The notes below the pieces were generated by a model. It did no database searches, was not told the origin of the DNA, and saw nothing but the letters and a program-made list of their open reading frames with translations. A program made the translations under genes and the position numbers. 64,000 nucleotides of DNA, taken from contig JAUJOE010000005.1 of the NCBI GenBank assembly GCA_030447805.1, forward strand, positions 123,688 through 187,687, given 5' to 3'. Below, in pieces: positions 21,246 through 30,271 of this stretch; position 1 is the first letter of the stretch, and the number at the start of each line of letters is the position of its first letter. This DNA comes from Nocardioidaceae bacterium (GTDB taxonomy: Bacteria > Actinomycetota > Actinomycetes > Propionibacteriales > Nocardioidaceae).

Positions 21246-22235
21246 CTACAGCCAGCCGTGGCGGACCGCCTCGACGCCGGCCTGAAACCGCGAGTCGACG
21301 CCCAGCTCGGCCATCATCGACGCGATCCACCGGCGTACGGTCCTTAGCGAGACACCGAGCGAGCGGGCGATCTGCTCGTCCTTGGCGCCGCGGGCGAGCA
21401 GCTCCAGCAACTGGCGTCGCGCACTGCCGCTCGCCGTGGCATCGTCGAAGCCTGGAACTGTCAAGGCATGGCTCCACAACTGGTCGAACAGCGCGACGCA
21501 AGCCGCAACGATCGCGGGTTGGCGCACGAGCAGCCGGGCACCAACGTTGCTACCCCACACCTCCGGGATGATCACGGCTTCGGCGCCGAACACCGCGAGC
21601 CTGGTCGGCACCGTGGGCAGGACGCGGATGCGTTCCCCCGCCCTCGCCCGCGCCTGCACCGACTCGGGGTGGGTCTCGATGATCTCCTCGGGGTAGATGG
21701 CGCGCGAACCACGGCCGTTGCTGATCGCTTCGGTCACCGCCACGTCCATGCGTTGACCCGTTGGCAACAACCACTGATCGGGCCGCAGGAACAGCAGCTC
21801 CCCTTCGGTGTTGCTGACCAGCGTCAGCATTACGTCGAGGAGCTCGCCGTCGGGGATCACGTCGATAGGGATGGGCCGCCAGTCCGAGCGCTGTTGTCCC
21901 CGCAGGTACTCGCCGACATACGTGCGAATCTCGCTCTGGGCGACGCTCAGGGCACGCTCCGCCTCCGCCAGCCGCTGCGTCTCCTGGTTCAGCAGTCGGC
22001 CGAGCGCGAACTCAGGCGGTTCGGGAGTCACCTGTTGGCCGATGACCGAGACGAGCCGCCGGTCGATTAGCGAGGCGAGGTCGCGCTGGAGTTTGTCCAT
22101 CGAGCGCCCGAGACGATCGCTGAGGGACTCCATAGAGCTACCGGGGTACCGCAGCACAAGGCGGTACAGCTGCTCGCTTCCGGGATCGATGCCCACCAGA
22201 GCGAGCGGCAATTGCTGCGCCGATTGCGGTGTCAT
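21246..22235 (-). CDS. LuxR-type HTH regulator with TrmB-like N-terminus
   Basis: 329 residues. The N-terminal part (EQLYRLVLRYPGSSMESLSDRLGRSMDKLQRDLASLIDRRLVSV) is a winged-helix of the TrmB/IclR kind; a central helical region and a ligand-domain-like section follow; the C-terminus (QLLELLARGAKDEQIARSLGVSLRTVRRWIASMMAELGVDSRFQAGVEAVRHGWL) is a LuxR/GerE helix-turn-helix. This two-HTH architecture is frequent in Streptomyces-like genomes and mostly of unknown target. Nothing adjacent suggests a regulon. Confidence 0.88.
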   Translation of the reverse strand: MTPQSAQQLPLALVGIDPGSEQLYRLVLRYPGSSMESLSDRLGRSMDKLQRDLASLIDRRLVSVIGQQVTPEPPEFALGRLLNQETQRLAEAERALSVAQSEIRTYVGEYLRGQQRSDWRPIPIDVIPDGELLDVMLTLVSNTEGELLFLRPDQWLLPTGQRMDVAVTEAISNGRGSRAIYPEEIIETHPESVQARARAGERIRVLPTVPTRLAVFGAEAVIIPEVWGSNVGARLLVRQPAIVAACVALFDQLWSHALTVPGFDDATASGSARRQLLELLARGAKDEQIARSLGVSLRTVRRWIASMMAELGVDSRFQAGVEAVRHGWL

Positions 22236-22480
22236 TTTGGCAGGTTAAGGCCAGCGTCGACTTCATGCCAGCGTACGACGCGTTGGTAGGGCATAATCCC
22301 TCTCAGCAAGAGCGCGACTTCGGAATCGAGGCGGGGACGGTTCCGTCGTCGCGCTCCGTTCTGCCTTTGCCGCCGTGCTTGTGTCTCCGTCGCGCTGCCC
22401 AACCGCTTTTCGGGCACCGCCCTTCTAGTGAACTGCCTCAGCGCATGTTGGGCCGCTAGCTCGCCGGGCATCATGGGTCC
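22236..22480. other. Intergenic stretch without recognisable gene
   Basis: It holds the likely promoter of the LuxR-type gene (GCATAATCC near 22290) and a short open frame ending at 22459 with no recognisable content. At its 3' edge CATCAT (22469-22474) precedes an ATG at 22481 by 6 nt, the leaderless start of the degenerate DUF3151 locus. Confidence 0.5.
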
Positions 22481-23085
22481 ATGACCTCGACAACTTGCTC
22501 GGCGGACCGGGCGGGAGAACTTGCCCTGTGCATAGTGAAGCGGGCAGGGGCGTTTCGGCGGGAGCCGCGCTCGCCTCGTCGCTGGTGTGGGCCGCTGTAG
22601 CTCGCCCTGGCGGAGGGCGATGTCCATGCCTTTGCCCGCGTTGGATACCACCGCTTGCTCGACGACTTGCTCCGACCTGGCTGGAAAGGTCACGGGCCGA
22701 TCCCCGGTTCGGCACGAACCCAAGGGGGTTTCGGCGGAAGGCGGCGCTGGCCGACCCCGCCTCGTCGCTGGTGTCCGAAGCCGAACGCTGCCGCCAGTTC
22801 CTCGCCGAGGCGGCCCTGTCCGAGGGCGATGACCTCGTCGGTTACGCCTTTGCCCGTGGATATCACCGGGGTCTCGACGCGCTGCGCCGTAGCGGCTGGA
22901 AGGGTCACGGGCCGATCCCCGGTTCGCACGAACCCAACCAAGGATTCCTGCGCTGCCTGGCGGCGCTGGCGGTCGCCGCGAACGGCAACAGGCGTCCGAC
23001 CGAATCGGTGATGTATCCGAAGCCGAACGCTGCCGCCAGTTCCTCACCGACGCGGACCCGGACGCCGACCCGTCCCGCGGACTGC
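22481..23085 (+). pseudogene. Degenerate, partly duplicated DUF3151 locus
   Basis: DUF3151 proteins (about 130-140 residues) have the order LLGGP, HPASSLAWA, AYARTGYHRGLDxLRRxGWKGxGPxPxSHEPNxGFLR, EAERCRxFL. Here the pieces occur in scrambled, frame-broken copies. Copy one: DNLLGGP at 22489, ASSLVWAAVA near 22573, DVHAFARVGYHRLLDDLL then GWKGHGPIP at 22619-22705 (other frame), degenerate GFRRKAALA, then SEAERCRQFL at 22774-22803. Copy two follows directly: ALSEGDDLVGYAFARGYHRG and LDALRRSGWKGHGPIPGSHEP to about 22935, NQGFLRCLAALA, then SEAERCRQFLTDADPDADPS from 23016. A 30-nt perfect repeat encodes SEAERCRQFL at both sites. Position between DedA and purA matches the mycobacterial neighbourhood of DUF3151. 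No intact frame remains, so this is a pseudogene or misassembly. Confidence 0.85.
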
Positions 23086-23263
23086 CTTGCGCGTCAACTC
23101 GGCGGTTTGTGGACAGCGGTTCCGGTTCGACGCCTGCCACCGAGGTGCCGGGAATCCTCCACGAACCCGACCAACGCGACGGTAGTACTGAGAACGACCA
23201 GTGGGCGTTCGGGCAACTCAAACCCAAACCGGACGGAAGACAACCAAGACCGCATCCTCGCAG

Positions 23264-23971
23264 TCAGTCGTTTCCGAGCAAGCGATCCCTCAGCACTCGC
23301 GCGCGCTCGGCCTCCTCGTCGTACCTCTCATCTCGGCCGCCGGAGCGAGCCCGCAGCAGCTCAACGGCGATGGGGACCAGCGACAGCGCCACCAGGCCGA
23401 CGAGCAGCAGGTCGATGTGGTCCGCCAAGAACGGGACCTGGCCGAGCCAGTAGCCGAGAAGCGTGACGCCGGTCGCCCACAGGAAGCCGCCGATGGCCGA
23501 GTAGGTGATGAACCGGCGCATCGGCATCCGGCCGACTCCGGCCGCCAGCGTGATGAAGGTCCGCACGAACGGCACGAACCGGGCCAGCACGATCGCCCGG
23601 TTGCCGTACCGGTCGAAGAAGGCGTACGTCTTGTCGACGTACTCCTGCTTGAAAAACCGGGAGTCAGGCCGGTTGAACACCGCCGGCCCGAGCCTGGCAC
23701 CGACGCCGTACCCCACGACGTTGCTCAGGATCGCCGACCCGGTGAGCACTGCGCACGCCAGCCAGATCGGCGCGCCGACCTGCTCCTGCTGCGAGATCAG
23801 CAACCCAACGGTGAACAGCAGCGAGTCACCGGGCAAGAACGGGAACAGCCAGCACTCGATGAAGACGATCAGCGCCGCGCCCCACAAGGCGTAGGTGCCG
23901 AAGCGGTCGATCCAGCCCTGCGGGTCGAGGAGACCGTCCAGAAGCAGGAGCTGCTGAAGGTCTGCGATCAC
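23264..23971 (-). CDS. DedA-family membrane protein
   Basis: 235-residue integral membrane protein of the DedA/SNARE-associated family, which move undecaprenyl phosphate or other lipids across the membrane. It has the conserved FIECWLFPFLPGDSLLFTVGLL (the acidic E and the FPFLPGD motif), the re-entrant segment, and the basic RFVPFVRTFITLAAGVGRMPMRRFITYSAIGGFLWA block, with about five hydrophobic helices. The GTG start has TACCCT 6 nt upstream. The start codon is only 34 nt from the divergent TrmH-type gene. DedA beside fba and DUF3151 is conserved in mycobacteria. Confidence 0.93.
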   Translation of the reverse strand: MIADLQQLLLLDGLLDPQGWIDRFGTYALWGAALIVFIECWLFPFLPGDSLLFTVGLLISQQEQVGAPIWLACAVLTGSAILSNVVGYGVGARLGPAVFNRPDSRFFKQEYVDKTYAFFDRYGNRAIVLARFVPFVRTFITLAAGVGRMPMRRFITYSAIGGFLWATGVTLLGYWLGQVPFLADHIDLLLVGLVALSLVPIAVELLRARSGGRDERYDEEAERARVLRDRLLGND

Positions 23972-23977
23972 CCGTCG

Positions 23978-23999
23978 AGGGTAACCGTCGCCATAGGGT
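23978..23999. promoter_or_regulatory. Face-to-face leaderless -10 boxes (DedA / TrmH)
   Basis: The minus-strand box TACCCT (23978-23983) lies 6 nt before the DedA GTG, and the plus-strand box TAGGGT (23994-23999) lies 6 nt before the TrmH GTG at 24006. Only 10 nt separate the boxes, so the two promoters overlap and each -35 region lies in the other gene's 5' end. Confidence 0.65.
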
Positions 24000-24005
24000 G
24001 TGCCC

Positions 24006-24659
24006 GTGACTGACCGCGCGGACGCCGACCGGCAGCGTCACCGCACCCCTTCGGCGCGCGTCGGGGTGGGGCCATGGGACGGCGACTGGCCCACCGAGGA
24101 GCGGTACGACCCCGAGCTGCTCCGGTACGGCGACACCCGCAATGTCGCCGACCACTACCGCTACTGGCGTCACGAGGCGATCGTCGCCGACCTCGACGGT
24201 CGCCGGCACCCCTTCCACGTGGCGATCGAGAACTGGCAGCACGACCTCAACATCGGCTCGGTGGTACGCACGGCAAACGCGTTCCTCGCCGCCGAGGTGC
24301 ACGTTGTCGGACGCAAACGCTGGAACCGGCGCGGCGCCATGGTGACCGACCGCTACCAGCACCTGCGCCACCACAACTCGGTCGAGGCGTTCCAGCAGTG
24401 GGCGTCGTACGCCGACCTGCCGCTGCTCGGCGTCGACAACCTGCCTGGCGCCGTACCCCTTGAGACAGCCCTGTTGCCGCGGGCTTGCGTGCTGGTCTTC
24501 GGTCAGGAGGGGCCGGGGCTGAGCGACGAGATGCGTACGGCGTGTGGCGTGACGCTGTCGATCGCCCAGTTCGGATCCACGCGCTCGATCAACGCCGGCG
24601 CCGCGGCCGCGATCGCGATGCACGCCTGGGTCCGTCAGCACGGCTTACCGCAGGAGTGA
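24006..24659 (+). CDS. TrmH-family RNA methyltransferase
   Basis: 217 residues from the GTG at 24006. SPOUT motifs: FHVAIENWQHDLNIGSVVRTANAFLAAEVHVVG (motif 1), CVLVFGQEGPGLSDEM (motif 2) and LSIAQFGSTRSINAGAAAAIAMHAWVRQH (motif 3, with the S-R-S-x-N variant). It probably 2'-O-methylates a tRNA or rRNA. The N-terminal 60 residues are charged and family-specific. The GTG at 24006 is preferred to 24000 because TAGGGT is 6 nt before it. fba follows on the same strand about 110 nt later. Confidence 0.9.
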   Translation: MTDRADADRQRHRTPSARVGVGPWDGDWPTEERYDPELLRYGDTRNVADHYRYWRHEAIVADLDGRRHPFHVAIENWQHDLNIGSVVRTANAFLAAEVHVVGRKRWNRRGAMVTDRYQHLRHHNSVEAFQQWASYADLPLLGVDNLPGAVPLETALLPRACVLVFGQEGPGLSDEMRTACGVTLSIAQFGSTRSINAGAAAAIAMHAWVRQHGLPQE

Positions 24660-24766
24660 GCCGGCAGCACACTACTGGCGCCGGCCGCCCCCCGGGTGTG
24701 GCGAGGGCCGGGACCGGCAAGGGATACTGGGAACGCCCACTACCCGCCTATCCCGACGGAGCCGCA

Positions 24767-25801
24767 ATGCCGCTCGCAACGCCTGAGACCTACGCCGCCA
24801 TGCTCGACAAGGCAAAGGCGGAACGCTTCGCGTACCCAGCGATCAACGTGACCTCGTCGCAGACCCTGCACGCAGCGATGCGCGGGTTCGCCGAGGCCGG
24901 CAGCGACGGCATCGTGCAGATCTCGACCGGCGGCGCCGAGTTCCTGTCCGGCGCGTCGATCAAGGACATGGTGTCGGGTGCCCTGGCGTTCGCCGCGTTC
25001 GCGGCGGAGGCGGCGAAGAAGTACCCCGTCAACATCGCACTGCACACCGACCACTGCCCGGCCGACAAGCTCGACAGCTTCGTGCGGCCGCTGCTCGAGG
25101 CGTCCCGCGAGCGCGTCGCCGGGGGTGGGTTGCCGATTTTCCAGTCCCACATGTGGGATGGGTCCGCGGTCCCGTTGGAGGAGAACCTCTCGATCGCGCG
25201 CGACTTGTTGAAGGACGCCGCTGCCGCTCACATCATCTTGGAGATCGAGGTGGGCGTGGTCGGCGGTGAGGAGGACGGCATCGTCGGCGCGATGGACGAG
25301 AAGCTTTACACCACGCCGGGCGACGCGGTGCGTACGGCGGAGGCGCTGGGCCTCGGAGAACACGGGCGCTACATCACCGCGCTGACCTTCGGCAACGTGC
25401 ACGGCGTCTACAAGCCCGGCAATGTCAAGCTTCGACCGGAGATCCTCAAGGAAGCGCAGGCCGCCGTGGCCGATACGCATGGGCTGGGCGACGACGCCAA
25501 GCCGTTCGACCTGGTCTTCCACGGCGGATCGGGGTCGCTGCTGGAGGAGATCCGGGCGGCCCTCGACTACGGCGTGGTCAAGATGAACGTCGACACCGAC
25601 ACGCAGTACGCCTTCACCCGCCCCATCGTCGACCACATGTTCACCAACTACTCCGGTGTGCTGAAGGTCGACGGAGAGGTCGGTGACAAGAAGGCCTACG
25701 ACCCGCGGTCGTACGGCAAGGCCGCCGAAGCCGGGATGGCGGCCCGGGTGGAGCTGGCCTGCGAGAACCTCCGCGCAGCCGGTACGTCGCTCAACTCCTG
25801 A
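24767..25801 (+). CDS. fba: Class II fructose-bisphosphate aldolase
   Basis: Zinc-dependent glycolytic and gluconeogenic enzyme cleaving fructose 1,6-bisphosphate. 344 residues from the ATG at 24767 (GGAG 6 nt upstream). Zn and substrate residues are in ALHTDHCPADKLDSFVRPLL (aspartate and histidine), EIEVGVVGGEEDG, FGNVHGVYKPGN (histidine) and DLVFHGGSGS (histidine), followed by MNVDTDTQYAFTRP. This is the long class IIA form found in actinobacteria. Upstream in-frame sequence back to 24485 is overlap with the methyltransferase gene and is not coding for this protein. Confidence 0.97.
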   Translation: MPLATPETYAAMLDKAKAERFAYPAINVTSSQTLHAAMRGFAEAGSDGIVQISTGGAEFLSGASIKDMVSGALAFAAFAAEAAKKYPVNIALHTDHCPADKLDSFVRPLLEASRERVAGGGLPIFQSHMWDGSAVPLEENLSIARDLLKDAAAAHIILEIEVGVVGGEEDGIVGAMDEKLYTTPGDAVRTAEALGLGEHGRYITALTFGNVHGVYKPGNVKLRPEILKEAQAAVADTHGLGDDAKPFDLVFHGGSGSLLEEIRAALDYGVVKMNVDTDTQYAFTRPIVDHMFTNYSGVLKVDGEVGDKKAYDPRSYGKAAEAGMAARVELACENLRAAGTSLNS

Positions 25802-25849
25802 CCCGACCCAACCGTTTACCCCGACAATCCTTCGCCCCCACCGCCGAAA

Positions 25850-25891
25850 GATCCGACGTCTAGTACGCCATAGCGATCCCAACGTCGGATC
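25850..25891. repeat. Third copy of the 42-nt palindromic element
   Basis: Perfect 10-bp arms GATCCGACGT (25850-25859) and ACGTCGGATC (25882-25891) enclose a 22-nt centre. The centre (CTAGTACGCCATAGCGATCCCA) shares ACGCC-TAGCGA-CCCA with the copies at 9654 and 9727. The total length is 42 nt in all three. It lies between the converging fba and pyrE genes. Confidence 0.85.
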
Positions 25892-25920
25892 GTTGCCCCA
25901 GGGTCCGGGCGGGCCGCCTC

Positions 25921-26456
25921 TCAGGTGAGGTCGAGGTCGGACGTCTCGAAGGCGGCCAGGTAGGGCAGGCCCGCCGCCTCGACGGCTTCCCGAGCCCCCG
26001 GTCCACGATGACCGCCACACCCACAACCTGGGCACCAGCTTCACGCAAAGCCTCCACCGCGGTGAGGACGGAGCCACCCGTCGTGGATGTGTCCTCCACC
26101 GCGAGCACCCGCCGTCCAGCGACGTCGGGGCCCTCGATTCGGCGCTGGAGGCCGTGCGCCTTGCCTGCCTTTCGTACGACGAAGGCGTCCAGCCGACTGC
26201 CCCGCGCCGCAGCGGCATGCAGCATCGCCGCAGCTACCGGGTCTGCTCCGAGCGTGAGCCCGCCGACCGCGTCGTACGACCAATCGCTGGTCAGCTCGAG
26301 CATGACGCGCCCGACCAGGGGGGCCGCATGACCGTCCAAGGTGATCCGGCGCAGGTCGACGTAGTAGTCAGCCTCCAGTCCTGAGCTCAGGGTCACCCGA
26401 CCCCTGACCACCGCTTTGGCGTTGATCTGGCGCAGGAGCTCGACGCGGTCGGACAT
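25921..26456 (-). CDS. pyrE: Orotate phosphoribosyltransferase (frameshifted near its 3' end)
   Basis: Converts orotate plus PRPP to OMP in pyrimidine synthesis. It starts MSDRVELLRQINAKAVVRG and keeps the catalytic lysine region (FVVRKAGKAHGLQRRIEG) and the PRPP loop RRVLAVEDTSTTGGSVL. Near 25996 the run GACCGGGGGCTC has five Gs where six would continue DRGAREAVEAAGLPYLAAFE into the end TSDLDLT and a stop at 25921. The shift at a homopolymer and the perfect continuation in the other frame point to a sequencing error rather than a mutation. The normal protein would be about 178 residues. Confidence 0.92.
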
Positions 26457-26553
26457 GCCGGTCACCCTACGACGGAAGAGTGGTGCGTTAGGCCCTGTGC
26501 ACGCGATCCACCGACGGGTAGGTTTGGCTCGTAACCGACCAGGGAGGTCAGTC

Positions 26554-27375
26554 ATGACAACAAGCGCCCTTGACGTCGACGCATCCACGCAGGCGCTGTA
26601 CACCGATGGCATCGTGGCCTGCAAGGGCGCCTTTTCCCGCGACTGGGCGTCACGCATGCGCGAGGACATTGAGGCGGCCTTCGAGGAGGCGATTTCCCGC
26701 CCCGGCGGGGCGGTCGGCCGTGGACCGAAGCGGTACTACGTCGAGATCCACCCCGAGCAGATGCGCGGCTTCGTTGATCTGGTCACGCACCCATGGGTCC
26801 GCGCCGTCTCGGAGTCAGTGCTCGGTCCCGAGTACGAGATCGTGGAGATCGGCTTCGACGTTCCCTTCCCTGGAGCCGAGAACCAGCCCTGGCATCGCGA
26901 CTTCCCCTCTCCTCCCGAGTCCTATGAGGGACGGCGGCTGACGTCGCTCGCCTTCAACCTCACTGCCGTTGACACCGTCGTCGAGATGGGGCCCCTTGAG
27001 GTGGCTCACGGTACGCAGTGGGAGGACGGCCTGGAGTTCGACCACGGCATGTTCCCCGATCAGGCCGAGTGGCCCAGGTACGCGTCGCTCGCTCACCAGA
27101 AACTTCCTCAGATGGGCGACGTGTCGGCCCGGTCCGCGTTGACGATTCACCGGGGCACGGCCAACCACTCCGACGAGTCTCGCCCCGTGCTTGTGCTCGG
27201 GGTGGACGCGCCCGGCGCCGGCCACGCCGAGATGCACGACCTGTCGGTCACCCGCGACTACTACGCCGAGCTGCCCGACGACGTCCGGTCTCACCTCAAC
27301 TGCCGAGTCGTGGACCGGCTTGAACCGATCGTGCAGAAGCACACCATCGAGGGTCTGGTGATGGGCGCTCCCTGA
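26554..27375 (+). CDS. Phytanoyl-CoA dioxygenase-family protein
   Basis: 273 residues. A 2-oxoglutarate/Fe(II) dioxygenase fold of the PhyH type is suggested by QPWHRDFPSPP (the HxD iron ligands, about residue 111) and a distal histidine in LTIHRGTANHSDESRPVLVLG, where the arginine would bind 2-oxoglutarate. The substrate cannot be predicted. The start ATG has AGGGAGG about 7 nt upstream, one of the better Shine-Dalgarno sites here. It is divergent from pyrE. Confidence 0.85.
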   Translation: MTTSALDVDASTQALYTDGIVACKGAFSRDWASRMREDIEAAFEEAISRPGGAVGRGPKRYYVEIHPEQMRGFVDLVTHPWVRAVSESVLGPEYEIVEIGFDVPFPGAENQPWHRDFPSPPESYEGRRLTSLAFNLTAVDTVVEMGPLEVAHGTQWEDGLEFDHGMFPDQAEWPRYASLAHQKLPQMGDVSARSALTIHRGTANHSDESRPVLVLGVDAPGAGHAEMHDLSVTRDYYAELPDDVRSHLNCRVVDRLEPIVQKHTIEGLVMGAP

Positions 27376-27423
27376 GCGTCAGGAGGCGCCCTCGATCAAA
27401 AGGCTCGCTCGCGAAGCAGTCGG

Positions 27424-28425
27424 CTAGCCGCGCGGATTCGGGCTTTGGGTGAGGGCTGGGTCGGTCTCCGTGATGGGGGCAAGGATGTCGTCCATGCGCC
27501 GCTTCAGCTCTGGGTCCAGCCGCACGCCGACGGCCGCGACGTTGTCCCGGACCTGCTCGGGCCGAGAGGCCCCGATGATGGCAGCGGCGACGTTGTCCTC
27601 CTGCAGGACCCAGGCGAGCGCCAGTCCGGCCATCGACAGACCCGCCTCGTCAGCAAGTGGCCGCAACCGCTGCACCCGCTGAAGGACGTCGTCACGCAGC
27701 AGCCCCTCGATGAACCGTGCGCCGCCCCCGGCCTCGTCGGTGGCGCGTGACCCTGCCGGCAGCTGCTGACCCGGCTGGTACTTGCCGGTGAGGACCCCCT
27801 GGGCGAGCGGTGACCACACCACCTGACTGATGCCAAGCTCTCGGCAGGTCGGCAAGACCTCGGCTTCGATGACCCGGTAGATCGCCGAGTACTGCGGCTG
27901 GTTGGACACCAGCGGCACGTGCAGGTCGTCTGCCAGCGCCTTGGCCGCACGAATCTGCTCTGCCCGCCACTCCGACACCCCTATGTAGAGCGCTTTGCCG
28001 GACCTGACGACGTCGGCGAATGCCTGCATCGTCTCCTCGAGAGGAGTCTCGTAGTCGTAGCGGTGCGCCTGGTAGAGGTCCACGTAGTCCAGCTGCAGCC
28101 GACGCAGCGACGCGTCGATGCCCTCCCGGATGTGTTTGCGGGACAGTCCGACGTCGTTGGGTCCGTCGCCCATCGGCCCGTAGACCTTGGTGAAGATCTC
28201 CAGGCCGGCACGCCGCTCGCCTTTCAGGGCGCGCCCGAGAATCTCCTCAGCCCGCCCACCGGCGTAGACGTCGGCAGTGTCGAACGACGTAATCCCACAA
28301 TCCAATGCGGCCCGCACGCACGCCTCGGCCGCCTCGTCCTCGACCTGGCTGCCATGCGTGACCCAGTTGCCGTACGTCAGTTCGCTGACCTTGAAACCGC
28401 TATGGCCGAGAAGTCGATAATGCAC
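27424..28425 (-). CDS. Aldo/keto reductase (voltage-gated K+ channel beta-subunit type)
   Basis: 333-residue NADPH-dependent oxidoreductase with the TIM-barrel tetrad: D in SFDTADVYAGGRAEEILG (with the catalytic Tyr), K in LEIFTKVYGPMG, and H in YQAHRYDYETPLEETMQAF. The C-terminus (VAAAIIGASRPEQVRDNVAA) carries the cofactor-binding GASRPEQ motif. It belongs to the AKR6/7/12-like group that reduces aldehydes or sugars; the physiological substrate is open. The GTG start has TAGCCT 6 nt upstream. The gene stands alone between the dioxygenase and the aminotransferase. Confidence 0.93.
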   Translation of the reverse strand: MHYRLLGHSGFKVSELTYGNWVTHGSQVEDEAAEACVRAALDCGITSFDTADVYAGGRAEEILGRALKGERRAGLEIFTKVYGPMGDGPNDVGLSRKHIREGIDASLRRLQLDYVDLYQAHRYDYETPLEETMQAFADVVRSGKALYIGVSEWRAEQIRAAKALADDLHVPLVSNQPQYSAIYRVIEAEVLPTCRELGISQVVWSPLAQGVLTGKYQPGQQLPAGSRATDEAGGGARFIEGLLRDDVLQRVQRLRPLADEAGLSMAGLALAWVLQEDNVAAAIIGASRPEQVRDNVAAVGVRLDPELKRRMDDILAPITETDPALTQSPNPRG

Positions 28426-28552
28426 CAGTGGAGGCTACGACATCTCATGGACCGCTCGCGCACCGGAGCGCAAGCCGCGGCCCGAGTAACGCACCGCCTC
28501 CGGCGTCGTATCGTTCCTGTTGGCTAAGTGCACATAACGGTTGGAGCGATCA

Positions 28553-29715
28553 GTGACGAATGCCAGAGCGGCCACCCGGCTCGACGGCCTGGGCACGACA
28601 ATCTTTGCGGAGATGTCGGCGCTTGCCCTGGCAACGGACTCGATCAACCTCGGCCAAGGGTTCCCCGACGTCGACGGTCCGGCGGAGATCATCGAGGCCG
28701 CCGCGGCGGCGATGCGCGCGGGACGCAACCAGTACGCACCCGGCCGGGGGTTCCTGAGCTGCGTACGGCGATCGCCGCTCACCAGGAGCGCTTCTACGGC
28801 ATCGAGCTCGACCCCGACAGCGAAGTTCTCGTTACCACCGGCGCGACCGAGGCCATCGCCGCGGCGGTGCTGGCGCTGGTCGACCCCGGCGACGAGGTGA
28901 TAGCGCTGGAGCCGTACTACGACTCCTACGCCGCCACCATCGCCATGGCCGGCGGCGTGCGGGTGCCGGTCACGCTGCGCCCGCCCGACTTCCGGCTCGA
29001 CGTCGACGCCCTGCGAGCCGCCGTCACCTCGCGCACCAAGCTGCTGCTGATCAACAGTCCGCACAACCCCACCGGCACCGTCCTCACCGACGAGGAGCTC
29101 GCCGCGATCGCCCGGCTCGCCTGCGAGCGAGACCTGCTCGTGGTGACCGACGAGGTCTACGAGCACCTCATCTTCGACGACGTGCGGCACCGGCCGCTGT
29201 CGACGTACGACGGCATGGCCGAGCGCACGCTGTCGATCTCCAGCGCAGGCAAGACGTTCTCGTTCACCGGCTGGAAGATCGGCTGGGCGACCGGTCCGGC
29301 GGGACCTCGTCCGAGCCGTGCTGACCGCCAAGCAGTTCCTCACGTTCACCTCCGGCGCGCCGCTGCAGCCGGCCATCGCCCAGGCTCTGCTGCTTGGCGA
29401 CGACTACTACCGAAGCGCCCGGACCGCGCTGCAGGCGAAGCGCGACCGGATCTGTTCGGGGCTCAGCGAGGTCGGCTTCGACGTGTTCGTGCCGGAGGGC
29501 ACGTACTTCGTCAGCACCGACATCACGCCCTTGGGGTACGCCGACGGGCTCGACTTCTGCTTGAAACTGCCCGAGCTCTGTGGCGTCGTGGCGATCCCCC
29601 ACGAGGTGTTCTACGACAACAAGCAGGTCGGCGGCCGCTGGTGCGCTGGGCGTTCTGCAAGCGCGACGAGGTGCTCGACGAAGCGATCGAGAGGCTCGGC
29701 CGCCTCACCCGCTAG
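28553..29715 (+). CDS. PLP-dependent aminotransferase class I/II (three frameshifts)
   Basis: Fold-type I aminotransferase of the DapC/kynurenine or methionine aminotransferase kind, about 388 residues if repaired. Segments: INLGQGFPDVDGPAEIIEAA, then ELRTAIAAHQERFYGIELDPD, INSPHNPTGTV, DEVYEHLIFDD, and the PLP lysine in SISSAGKTFSFTGWKIGW. The frame shifts near 28752 (GGGGG where GRGVPELR needs six Gs), near 29298 (one extra G before CCTCGTCCGAG) and near 29640 (a missing C in the NKQVG-RPLVRWAFCKRDEV segment). Conserved sequence is intact on all sides, so these look like sequencing indels. The GTG start has GGAG 6 nt upstream. Its TAG stop overlaps the TAG of the converging gene. Confidence 0.9.
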
Positions 29716-30271
29716 TGCCGCGTCGGCGGTGGCGGCGGGGGCGGCGGTGGCGGGGGACCAGGCGGCGGGGAACCAGGCGGCGGCGAGCCAGGGCGCTGCG
29801 CCGCCAGGTCCGGCCGGCTGGCCAGGTAGCACCCGCGAACCAGGCCCGCGCGGGCTTGGTCCACAGCATGAACAGCGACACCGCGACGTACGCCGCGACG
29901 AGCCAACCGGTGGGGCCACCGGCGAGCGACCCGAGAACCACCACGCCGCCCAGCACGGTGAGGACGATGCGCGAGGCCTTATGCCGGCGCAGCACGAAGA
30001 TGCCCATGATGAGCGAGGTGACGCTCATCACGCCGAGCGCCATCAGGGTGTACCTCAACAGCGACCGGATGCCCTCGACGGTGAGGTCGAGGGACGCAAC
30101 CCGCGGATCGTCGCTGAGCTGGGCAAGCGCGTCCTGCACGGTGGAAGTGTCGAGCTGCTCGGCGACGCTGATCACGCCGAGCAGCGCGATGGAGCTGCCG
30201 ATGATCGCCTGCATCCCGCCGAAGGTCACCTCGCGGGGCCGCGGGGAGGGATTTGGCGAGTCGGCGCTCAT
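29712..30271 (-). CDS. Small membrane protein with proline-rich tail (frameshifted near 29840)
   Basis: The start overlaps the clpB stop by 4 nt, making this the last gene of the chaperone operon. The N-terminal part has about four hydrophobic segments ([77 protein letters not shown]). The frame then breaks near 29840: in the alternative frame the sequence becomes a proline-rich tail ([19 protein letters not shown] and on) that ends in TRH at 29712, exactly overlapping the aminotransferase stop. The fold and role are unknown. Without the shift the first frame would give an unlikely arginine-rich end. Confidence 0.7.

Noticed and set aside
22495..23466. 323-residue plus-strand frame through the DUF3151 locus
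   Set aside because: It only strings together out-of-frame pieces of two DUF3151 copies and intergenic sequence; not a single protein.
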